Shown piece after piece: positions 49,889 to 57,081 of a stretch of DNA of 64,000 nt. The notes under the pieces are model-generated. The model was not told the DNA's origin. It did no database searches and saw only the letters and a list, made by a program, of their open reading frames with translations. Origin of the DNA: Mycolicibacterium wolinskyi (GTDB lineage: Bacteria > Actinomycetota > Actinomycetes > Mycobacteriales > Mycobacteriaceae); NCBI RefSeq assembly GCF_002101965.1, contig NZ_LQQA01000009.1, positions 124,001-188,000 of the forward strand. Reading direction: 5' to 3'. Position numbers and translations under genes: made by a program. Every line of letters begins with the position of its first letter. Positions within the stretch are counted from its first letter, which is position 1.

Positions 49889-51006
49889 CCGACCTCCACG
49901 ACCCCGCTGAATTCCGCACCGCACTGCAGGCCTGGCTTGCCGAGAATGACCTGACCCCACCCGGCGATCACACGCTCGAAGGGCACATGCGCCAGTTCGC
50001 CCGGGTACAGCGGGCGCTCTACGACGCCGGCTGGAGCCGCTACGGCTGGCCCGAGCATGCCGGGGGCCTGGGCGGCCCGGAGATCCTGCGCGCGATCGTC
50101 GGCGAAGAGGTCGTGGGGCGCCGGCTCGCCGAGCCCGGCCCGTATTCGATGCTCGAAGTCCTGGCGCCGACGATGATCGACTACGCGCCCGCCGAATTGG
50201 CGGCCGAGATGGTGCCGAAACTGCTGTCCGGCGAAGAGCAATGGTGCCAAGGCTTCTCCGAGCCGGGCTCGGGCAGCGATCTCGCGTCGCTGACCACGCG
50301 CGCCGTACAACAGGGCGACCGATGGATCATCAATGGGCAGAAGGTCTGGACGAGTTTCGCCCAGTACTCGCACCGCTGCATCCTGCTCACCCGCACCGGT
50401 GACGCGGACACCCCCAACCACGAGGCGATCACCGCGTTCTTCGTCGACCTCGACACCCCGGGCATCTCGGTGCGACCGTTGCGCACCATGCACGATGTCG
50501 ACGAATTCTGTGAGGTGTACTTCGACGACGTCGCGGTCGACGCCGGCCGGATGCTCGGCAAGCCCGGCGACGGCTGGCGGCTTGCGATGGATCTGCTGCC
50601 GTACGAACGGTCGACGTGCTTCTGGCAGCGCATCGCCTACCTGTATTCGCGGTTCGACGCGTTGGTCGGTGAGGTCAAGAACCTCGGGCAGGTCGTGGAC
50701 TCCGACATGGGTGAGGCGTACCTGGCCTTGCACACGCTGCGCTGCCGCTCGCGGGCCACTCAGCACCGGCTGGCCGACGGCCACAAACTGGGTCCGGACA
50801 CCTCGATCGACAAGGTGCTGCTTGCCGGTGCCGAACAACGCCTCTACGACACCGCGCGCGATCTGCTGCCTGGTGTCATCGAACTCGACGACACCGAATG
50901 GCGCACCGAGTATCTGTACTCGCGGGCGGCCACGATCTACGGCGGCACCGCCGAAGTGCAGCGCAACATCATCGCCCGTCGCCTGCTCGATCTCGGGAAG
51001 GAGTGA
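49885..51006 (+). CDS. Acyl-CoA dehydrogenase, catalytic subunit of a heteromeric pair
   Basis: A 373-residue acyl-CoA dehydrogenase: SEPGSGSDLASL, INGQKVWTSFAQYSHR and the final YGGTAEVQRNIIARR. It lacks the RxQFG FAD motif but has Glu in LPYERSTC at the probable catalytic position. The next gene has the opposite pattern, as in the pair at 14444-16624. Overlaps SnoaL as ATGA. Confidence 0.94.
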   Translation: MTDLHDPAEFRTALQAWLAENDLTPPGDHTLEGHMRQFARVQRALYDAGWSRYGWPEHAGGLGGPEILRAIVGEEVVGRRLAEPGPYSMLEVLAPTMIDYAPAELAAEMVPKLLSGEEQWCQGFSEPGSGSDLASLTTRAVQQGDRWIINGQKVWTSFAQYSHRCILLTRTGDADTPNHEAITAFFVDLDTPGISVRPLRTMHDVDEFCEVYFDDVAVDAGRMLGKPGDGWRLAMDLLPYERSTCFWQRIAYLYSRFDALVGEVKNLGQVVDSDMGEAYLALHTLRCRSRATQHRLADGHKLGPDTSIDKVLLAGAEQRLYDTARDLLPGVIELDDTEWRTEYLYSRAATIYGGTAEVQRNIIARRLLDLGKE

Positions 51007-51008
51007 CC

Positions 51009-51809
51009 ATGGATCGACAGTCGCTCGAACTGCTCGAAGACGGTCTGCGCAAGACCATGCTCACGGCCTCCGGCCCCGAACTCGATGCGGCCCTGGTGGA
51101 ACTCGGCTGGGCCGAGATGCTGTCCGACATGTCCGACGTGGCGGTGCCGCTGGTGTTCCGGCTGCTCGGTGAAACGGGCTCGCATGCTTCGGTTCTCGTC
51201 GACGTCGTACTGAACGCGACCGGCAACGAGATCGGCGGGACCCTGGAGTTGCCGCTGCCGTACGCCGGCAACACGTGGGTGGTGTGGGACCGGACGACCG
51301 CGCAAAGCACCGACGCAACGCTCGGCGGGTTGCCGCTGCGCCGCGAGGATGAGGGTTACCCCATTCGGGTGGCCGAGGCCCGCCTGGCCGTCGGCTGGTG
51401 GCTGGTCGGATCGGCCAGGGCGATGCTGGCCCTGGCCCGTCAGCACGCCCTCGACCGCGTCCAGTTCGGCCGGCCGATCGCGTCGTTCCAGGCCGTCCGG
51501 CACCGGCTTGCCGAGACCCTCGTCGCCATCGAAGGCGCCGAGGCGACGCTCACCCTGCCCGGCGCGGACAACCCCGACCTCACCGCATTGCTGGCCAAAG
51601 CAGCCGCGGGCAAGGCGGCGCTGACCGCGGCCAAACACTGCCAGCAGGTGCTTGCGGGCATCGGCTTCACCGAGGAGCACGATCTGCACCGCCACGTGAA
51701 GCGCGCCCTCGTTCTCGATGGATTGTTGGGCAGCTCAAGGGAACTCACTCGCCGCGCCGGTGCGGGGCTACGGGCCCGCGGCTCGGTGCCCCGCCTCGCT
51801 CACCTCTGA
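51009..51809 (+). CDS. Short acyl-CoA dehydrogenase, FAD-binding partner
   Basis: Only 266 residues, about 110 short: the N-terminal helical domain is reduced, but the FAD-binding DRVQFGRPIASFQAVRH near residue 155 is present. No catalytic Glu is visible. The start is 2 bases after the previous stop. The length and motif pattern make it the structural half of an alpha2beta2 enzyme and not a pseudogene. Last gene of its operon; convergent with the cyclase gene. Confidence 0.9.
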   Translation: MDRQSLELLEDGLRKTMLTASGPELDAALVELGWAEMLSDMSDVAVPLVFRLLGETGSHASVLVDVVLNATGNEIGGTLELPLPYAGNTWVVWDRTTAQSTDATLGGLPLRREDEGYPIRVAEARLAVGWWLVGSARAMLALARQHALDRVQFGRPIASFQAVRHRLAETLVAIEGAEATLTLPGADNPDLTALLAKAAAGKAALTAAKHCQQVLAGIGFTEEHDLHRHVKRALVLDGLLGSSRELTRRAGAGLRARGSVPRLAHL

Positions 51810-51842
51810 CGCACTCCTCGCCTGGCACCGCGAAACCGGTGA

Positions 51843-53330
51843 TCAGGGCGACTGCGGTAGTGGTTCGGCGAACACCGTTGCCGTCGAACGGCCACGCAAC
51901 ACCGTCGAGCCCCGCACCGTCCAGTGCTGCCCTTCGTCGGCGTCGGCGCTCGCGAGGGCACTGCCGGAGCACAGCACTGCCGATTCCCGGTCCTTGGCGT
52001 GGTCGGCCAACCGCGCGGCCTCATTGACCGCGTCCCCGATCACGGTGTACTCGTAGCGGTTCTCGGCGCCGATGTTGCCCGCGAACACCGAACCACACGA
52101 GATGCCGACCCCGAACTCGACATCAGGGAGTTCGCGAAGCCTGGGTACGAGAGCACGTCCGGTCTCGAGCGCTGACGACGCCGCGTTGTCCAGTCTCAGC
52201 GGCGCACCGAACACCGCCAGGATCGCGTCGCCCTCGAACTTGTTGATGAGGCCGTGATGGCGTTCGACGGTGTCGACCACGATACGGAAGAAGCCGTTGA
52301 GGAGTTCGGCGACCTCCTGCGGCGGGCGGGATGCGCCCAGCGCCGTCGACCCCACCAGGTCGACGTACAGAACGGCGACCTCGCGTACGTCGCCGCTCGC
52401 CGCGCCGCCCTGCTCCAACGCGTGCCGGGCGACATCGGCACCGACGTAGCGACCGAACAGGTCGCGCAGTCGGTTTCGTTCGGCAAGCCCGCTGACCATC
52501 CGGTTGAACCCGTACTGCAGGCGGCCGATCTCGGACGGCTCGTACACCTTCACCGAGACCGCCGACCAACCTTTCTCGACCGCTTTCATCCCAAGCACCA
52601 CCTCGCGGACGGGGTCTGAGATCGACCGCGCCACAAGCACCATCGACCGCAGCCCGAACAGCAGCGACATGACAGCCAGCACCAGCACCGCGGCCTCGAC
52701 CGGAGCCGTCTTCTGCACGAACCAGCCGTTGGACCGGGCCAGCACGATCATCGCGATGCCGACCGTGGGCAAGCCGCTGAACAGCACCCAGATCGTGATC
52801 AGCCGGCCCAGGATTCCGGGCATGGTCACCTGGGCCGCCGAAGCTGTCGTGAGTGACGCGGCGACGATGGGCCGCAACATCCGTTGCGTCACCAGAAATC
52901 CCATACACGCCGCCGCCACCCCGCCGAACAAGATGGCCCCGCCCATCACGTAGGCCACTCCCCCGCCGAGATCGAGATTGACAACCGTATAGACCACTGC
53001 GCTGACCGCCCAGGTGCTGAACTGGATGATGGTCTGGCGCGGCCCGATGCGCATCGCCGCCCGTTGTTGCCGCGGTGTCGGATGCCGGCCCGCGGCAAAC
53101 CATTTGAAGGTCGGGTAGATGTTGACGTAACCGACGACGGTATCGACGATCGCCGCCGCCGTCATCAGCGCGACGAGCGCGATCAGATTCGCCTCGGTCA
53201 GCAGTTGTCGAACGTCGCCGATCGTGTTGCGGCTCAACGCCACGACCACGAGCGTCACGGCCGCCGCCGCCGTGATCTGTGCGTAGATCAGCCCCGCGGC
53301 GTACCGCACGCTGAGCCGAATGGCGCCCAT
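51843..53330 (-). CDS. Membrane adenylate cyclase (6 TM-HAMP-class III)
   Basis: A 495-residue class III cyclase: six hydrophobic helices to about residue 245, a HAMP linker (SISDPVREVV... to FGRYVG) and a catalytic domain with metal-binding Asp in LYVDLVGST and GDAILAVFG, Lys in NKFEGD and IGDAVNEAARL. This is the architecture of M. tuberculosis Rv1318c-Rv1320c and Rv3645. It is read with the enoyl-CoA hydratase 9 bases upstream, an unusual partner, which may link cAMP to use of this substrate. The ribosome site of the ATG is weak, so coupling is likely. Confidence 0.94.
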   Translation of the reverse strand: MGAIRLSVRYAAGLIYAQITAAAAVTLVVVALSRNTIGDVRQLLTEANLIALVALMTAAAIVDTVVGYVNIYPTFKWFAAGRHPTPRQQRAAMRIGPRQTIIQFSTWAVSAVVYTVVNLDLGGGVAYVMGGAILFGGVAAACMGFLVTQRMLRPIVAASLTTASAAQVTMPGILGRLITIWVLFSGLPTVGIAMIVLARSNGWFVQKTAPVEAAVLVLAVMSLLFGLRSMVLVARSISDPVREVVLGMKAVEKGWSAVSVKVYEPSEIGRLQYGFNRMVSGLAERNRLRDLFGRYVGADVARHALEQGGAASGDVREVAVLYVDLVGSTALGASRPPQEVAELLNGFFRIVVDTVERHHGLINKFEGDAILAVFGAPLRLDNAASSALETGRALVPRLRELPDVEFGVGISCGSVFAGNIGAENRYEYTVIGDAVNEAARLADHAKDRESAVLCSGSALASADADEGQHWTVRGSTVLRGRSTATVFAEPLPQSP

Positions 53331-53339
53331 CGGCCCGAG

Positions 53340-54122
53340 TTACTTGATGTTGGCCTTCATCTCGTTGATGTCCATCAGTACCGGCCAGCCACTGACGCTC
53401 AAAGCGTTGCCGTGCCCGGTCTGGTGGATGTCGAACACGGACTGGATCGCGGCGTAGAAGCCCTGCACATCGAGTGTCTGGTTGACCGCACGCTTGGCCT
53501 GGCGCAGTGCGAACGCCGGCATCTTCGCGATCTGGCCGGCCAACTCCATGGTCTGGGTGTCCAAGTCGTCACGCGGCACGACGCGGTTGACCATGCCGGT
53601 GCGTTCGGCCTCCTCGGCGGTCAGCGCGCGACCGGTGAACAGGATCTCCTTGGCCTTGCGCGCACCCAGTTCCCAGGTGTGCCCGTGGTATTCGACTCCG
53701 CCGATCCCCATGAGCGCGACCGGGTCGGAGAACAGCGCGTCGTCGGCGGCGAGGATGAGATCGCACGGCCAGCACAACAGCAATCCCCCGGAGATGCACC
53801 GCCCCTGCACCGCGGCGATCGACGGCTTCGGCACGTTGCGCCAGCGCAGGGTGTACTCGAGATACCGGCGCGACTCGTGTTCGATGATGAACTCGAGCGT
53901 GACCTTGTCCGGCACCGGCCCGCCCCCGCGCAGGTCGTGGCCCGCCGAGAAATGTTTGCCGTTGGCGCGCAACACGATAACCTTCACCGCGGCATCTTCG
54001 GCGGCCCTGCTCCAGGCGGCGTCGAGTTCGTCGAGCAATTCTGGGTTCTGCGCGTTGGCGGCCTCGGGCCGGTTGAGCGTGATCGTCGCGATCGCATCGG
54101 CGACGTCGTAGTCGATGTACAC
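53340..54122 (-). CDS. Enoyl-CoA hydratase/isomerase
   Basis: A 260-residue crotonase-fold protein: ANGKHFSAGHDLRG for the first oxyanion strand and GRCISGGLLLCWPCDL for the second. The two catalytic Glu residues of hydratase are not clear (VALMGIGGVEYHG may hold one), so isomerase or lyase activity is possible. GTG start at 54122. Its promoter is in the divergent region with the operator at 54218-54236. Confidence 0.9.
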   Translation of the reverse strand: MYIDYDVADAIATITLNRPEAANAQNPELLDELDAAWSRAAEDAAVKVIVLRANGKHFSAGHDLRGGGPVPDKVTLEFIIEHESRRYLEYTLRWRNVPKPSIAAVQGRCISGGLLLCWPCDLILAADDALFSDPVALMGIGGVEYHGHTWELGARKAKEILFTGRALTAEEAERTGMVNRVVPRDDLDTQTMELAGQIAKMPAFALRQAKRAVNQTLDVQGFYAAIQSVFDIHQTGHGNALSVSGWPVLMDINEMKANIK

Positions 54123-54217
54123 GTGGGTTCCTGTCCTTCATGAGGCCGACGCGCTGGGCCCGACGGCGCGGAGAAGACGAGATGCCCTTCTTCTCGAAGG
54201 ACTTCTATAATTCCCTT

Positions 54218-54236
54218 CGTGAGAATACTATTCTCA
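54218..54236. promoter_or_regulatory. Perfect operator GTGAGAAT-N3-ATTCTCAC
   Basis: The best copy of the family: 8-bp perfect arms with spacer ACT. It lies between the divergent enoyl-CoA hydratase and TetR genes, 7 bases after a TATAAT on the plus strand. It overlaps TANNNT boxes on the minus strand. Strong candidate for autoregulation by the TetR at 54358. Confidence 0.7.
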
Positions 54237-54322
54237 CTGTTCGAAAGTTACAATCTCCGACACGTTGGCCGCGAGGGGGTCTGGCACCACAATGGCAAGG
54301 CGTTCTCCGGTACAGTCAGTTC

Positions 54323-54361
54323 ATGTTCTCCCGACTCGGCACGCATCTGAGCTGCCTGTGA
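54323..54361 (+). CDS. 12-residue leaderless leader ORF (MFSRLGTHLSCL)
   Basis: A -10 box TACAGT at 54311-54316 stands 6 bases before this ATG, the arrangement of mycobacterial leaderless mRNAs. The ORF ends with TGA that overlaps the GTG start of the TetR gene (GTGA), so its translation would couple into the regulator. It has no ribosome site. Mycobacteria are known to use leaderless Cys-containing short ORFs as attenuators; this one has a single Cys near its end. It may simply be the device that starts the TetR gene, which itself lacks a ribosome site. Confidence 0.45.
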   Translation: MFSRLGTHLSCL

Positions 54362-55011
54362 CCAGCGCTGGCGAAGAACCCGCCTGGAAGCAGCGGGCTG
54401 TCGAGCGGTCGATCAAAACCGCCAAGTTGCGCGCCGCTCAGCGCGTGCAGCGCTTCCTTGACGCCGCCCAGGCGATCATCATCGAAAAGGGCAGCACGGA
54501 CTTCACGGTGCAAGAGGTCGTCGACCGCTCGCGTCAGTCTCTGCGGAGCTTCTACCTGCAGTTCGACGGCAAGCACGAGCTGCTGCTGGCATTGTTCGAA
54601 GATGCGTTGAGCCGCTCGGCCGACCAGATCCGGGCCGCGACCGCAAGCCATACCGATCCGTTGGAACGTCTCAAAGTGGCGATTCAGCTGCTGTTCGAGT
54701 CGTCGCGGCCCGATCCCGCCGCCAAGCGGCCGTTGTTCACCGACTTCGCGCCGCGGTTGCTGGTGTCGCATCCGTCCGAGGTGAAGGTCGCTCACGCGCC
54801 GCTGCTGGCACTGCTCACCGAGCTGATGGAGGAGGCCTCCGAGGCCGGCCTGCTCCGCGACGGCATCAATCCCCGACGCATGGCGGCGATGACCATGCAG
54901 ACGGTGATGTTCGTCGCACAGTCGAGCGGGGGCGCGGACGAGAACTCGCAGCATCCGATCACCGCCGACGAAGTCTGGGACTTCTGCGCGCACGGATTCG
55001 CTGCCAGCTAG
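54358..55011 (+). CDS. TetR-family regulator
   Basis: A 217-residue TetR regulator: HTH at about residues 47-67 (VQEVVDRSRQSLRSFYLQF) and a helical ligand domain. The GTG at 54358 overlaps the stop of a 12-codon ORF; the codons further upstream in frame look non-coding. Operators of the GAGAAT-N3-ATTCTC type stand on both sides (54220, 55014, 55242) and at two distant divergent promoters, so it is the prime candidate for the regulator of those operons. Confidence 0.9.
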   Translation: MTSAGEEPAWKQRAVERSIKTAKLRAAQRVQRFLDAAQAIIIEKGSTDFTVQEVVDRSRQSLRSFYLQFDGKHELLLALFEDALSRSADQIRAATASHTDPLERLKVAIQLLFESSRPDPAAKRPLFTDFAPRLLVSHPSEVKVAHAPLLALLTELMEEASEAGLLRDGINPRRMAAMTMQTVMFVAQSSGGADENSQHPITADEVWDFCAHGFAAS

Positions 55012-55013
55012 CT

Positions 55014-55028
55014 GAGAATTTCGTTCTC
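55014..55028. promoter_or_regulatory. GAGAAT-N3-GTTCTC operator
   Basis: GAGAATTTCGTTCTC, directly after the TetR stop, one mismatch between halves. Probably an auxiliary or downstream site for the SDR promoter. Confidence 0.5.
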
Positions 55029-55241
55029 CGCCACGTAGAGCTCTCCTAACTCTCAGCCCGTTGGCTGATCTCCGGTCCGGCCGCGCCGGCGTCGGCCGAT
55101 GTTCCTGTTTACGGTGCCGACAAAATCGGTGTGGGCGCCGGCGAATCTGGGCCCTTCGCCGCCGTGCCGGATGCCCGCGCCGCGGCATCCTTCACTCATT
55201 CGACGCTTGGCCTGGTGACGATCGCCTGGGCGCAACCTCAC

Positions 55242-55256
55242 GAGAATCTCATTCTT
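55242..55256. promoter_or_regulatory. GAGAAT-N3-ATTCTT operator
   Basis: GAGAATCTCATTCTT, with one change in the outermost right base, 136 bases upstream of the mycofactocin SDR start. It suggests that the SDR is in the same regulon. Confidence 0.5.
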
Positions 55257-55391
55257 CTATGCAGAGAGTGAAAATTGCCCGAAACGAGTCTGTCGTTGAC
55301 ACAATGGGTAAGCCGGTGACAGAGTGCTGAGCAGGTGCACAGATTATCGCCGATGACGCATCCATTCACGAGCACAGAACTGAGGTAACCA

Positions 55392-56237
55392 ATGTCTGGA
55401 CGGGTGGAAGGCAAGGTCGCTTTCGTCACTGGCGCGGCCCGCGGGCAGGGCCGCAGCCACGCGGTGCGGCTGGCCCAGGAGGGCGCCGACATCATCGCGC
55501 TCGACATCTGCGGCCCGGTGCGGCCCGGGGTGGAGACCGCCATCCCGGCGTCGACCTCCGATGATCTGGCCGAGACCGCGAACCTGATCAAGGGGCTCAA
55601 CCGCCGCGTCGTCACCGCCGAGGTCGACGTGCGCGACGCCGACGCCGTCAAGGCCGCCGTCGACAGCGGTGTCGAACAACTCGGCCGCCTCGACATCATC
55701 GTGGCCAACGCGGGTATCGGTAACGGCGGCGATGTCCTGCACGAGACCAGCCAGCTGGACTGGGACGAGATGATCGACATCAACCTGTCAGGTGTCTGGA
55801 AGTCGGTGAAAGCCGGTGTGCCCCATCTGATCGCCGGCGGCCGTGGCGGCTCGATCGTGCTGACGAGTTCGGTCGGCGGTCTCAAGGCCTACCCGCACTG
55901 CGGCAACTACGTGGCGGCCAAGCATGGTGTCGTCGGCCTGATGCGCGGCTTCGCAGTCGAGCTCGGTCAGCACAACATCCGCGTCAACACCGTGCACCCC
56001 ACGCACGTGGCCACGCCGATGTTGCACAACGAAGGCACCTTCAAGATGTTCCGGCCCGATCTGGAGAATCCGGGTCCGGACGACATGGCGCCGATCTGCC
56101 AGATGTTCCACACCCTGCCCATCCCGTGGGTCGAGGCTGTCGACATCAGCAACGCGGTGCTGTTCCTGGCCTCCGACGAAGCGCGCTACATCACCGGTGT
56201 GACGCTGCCGGTAGATGCGGGTAGCTGCCTCAAATAG
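55392..56237 (+). CDS. Mycofactocin-coupled SDR (carveol-dehydrogenase type)
   Basis: A 281-residue SDR with all the marks of the mycofactocin-dependent subfamily: GRVEGKVAFVTGAARGQG at the start, ADIIALDICGP, the long insertion after it (VRPGVETAIPASTSDDLAET) and YVAAKHG. Members hold NAD(H) tightly and pass electrons to mycofactocin; known examples oxidise alcohols such as carveol. The mycofactocin genes are not in this window. ATG at 55392 with GAGG 6 bases upstream. Confidence 0.95.
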   Translation: MSGRVEGKVAFVTGAARGQGRSHAVRLAQEGADIIALDICGPVRPGVETAIPASTSDDLAETANLIKGLNRRVVTAEVDVRDADAVKAAVDSGVEQLGRLDIIVANAGIGNGGDVLHETSQLDWDEMIDINLSGVWKSVKAGVPHLIAGGRGGSIVLTSSVGGLKAYPHCGNYVAAKHGVVGLMRGFAVELGQHNIRVNTVHPTHVATPMLHNEGTFKMFRPDLENPGPDDMAPICQMFHTLPIPWVEAVDISNAVLFLASDEARYITGVTLPVDAGSCLK

Positions 56238-56247
56238 GCCCGGATCC

Positions 56248-57054
56248 CTAGCCCGGACCTAACGTGGAGGCACCGGTCTGCGGGTGGTGATACCAGCCGC
56301 CCGCAGCCCGCGTGCCGCCGTCGACGTGAATGGTCTGTCCGGTGATGTAGCTCGACATCCCCGAGGCCAGAAAGACTGCCGCGCCGGCGATTTCATCGAC
56401 ATGTCCGGGGCGTCCCATCGGGATGCCGTCGGCGATGCCGGGCGGCAAGCCAGCAGGCGACAACCGCAGCAGACCCTCGGTGACCGTGAGGTCCGGCGCC
56501 AACGCGTTGACGCGGATGTTGTGCGGCGCCAGCTCGAATGCAGCGGTCTGCGTGTAATTGATGACGCCGGCCTTGGCGGCGGCATACGAGGCATAGCCCG
56601 GCGCGGCCCGCACGCCCTCGATCGACGTGAGATTGATGACGCTGCCCGGCTTTTCGGCAGCGACCAGCTTCCTGGCGACCCGCTGCGTGCACAGGAGCAC
56701 GTGGCGCAGGTTGCTCTTGTACAGCGCATCCCACCCGTTCTCGCTGGTTTCGAGCAGCGGGGACGCGAACACACCGCCGGCATTGTTCACCAGGATGCTG
56801 ACCGGGCCCAGTTCGGTTTCGGTGCGGGCCAGTGCGGCGTCGACCTGTTCGGAGTCACGGACATCGGTGACGATCCCCAGTCCGTCGACGGCTTCTGCTG
56901 CCGATGCGCAGGTTTCGGGGTCGCGTTCCCAGACCGCCACCGTCGCACCGAAGGCCGCCAGCCCTGCCGCGATACCGCGTCCGATCCCGGCCCCACCACC
57001 GGTGACGACGGCGACCTGTCCGGTGAGCAGGATGTCAGCAGGATTGATGGCCAC
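56248..57054 (-). CDS. Short-chain dehydrogenase/reductase
   Basis: A classical SDR of 268 residues: TGGGAGIGRG, NNAGGVF, active Ser in NLTSIEG and YAAAK. The C-terminus extends to a His/Pro-rich tail (GGWYHHPQTG). The GTG at 57054 has no ribosome site; downstream starts would remove the first strand. It ends the operon that enters from the right edge and is convergent with the mycofactocin SDR, 10 bases apart. Confidence 0.9.
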   Translation of the reverse strand: MAINPADILLTGQVAVVTGGGAGIGRGIAAGLAAFGATVAVWERDPETCASAAEAVDGLGIVTDVRDSEQVDAALARTETELGPVSILVNNAGGVFASPLLETSENGWDALYKSNLRHVLLCTQRVARKLVAAEKPGSVINLTSIEGVRAAPGYASYAAAKAGVINYTQTAAFELAPHNIRVNALAPDLTVTEGLLRLSPAGLPPGIADGIPMGRPGHVDEIAGAAVFLASGMSSYITGQTIHVDGGTRAAGGWYHHPQTGASTLGPG

Positions 57055-57081
57055 AATGTTTGAGGCTAGCGGTAATTCGTG

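Larger units (their letters stand above)
55012..55391. other. Intergenic region before the mycofactocin SDR
   Basis: 380 bases with no convincing gene; a short plus-strand frame (55061-55330) has poor codon use and Cys/Arg-rich content. It holds two operator-like sites (55014, 55242) and AGCAGGTGCACAG at 55330-55342, the 13-mer also found at 35912. The SDR promoter probably lies between 55256 and 55330. Confidence 0.6.

Noticed and set aside
51009..51809. Short acyl-CoA dehydrogenase as a pseudogene
   Set aside because: The frame is intact, the FAD motif is conserved and it pairs with a subunit lacking that motif.
55061..55330. Possible small gene before the mycofactocin SDR
   Set aside because: Cys/Arg-rich composition, no ribosome site, and it crosses an operator-like site; no resemblance to a known protein.
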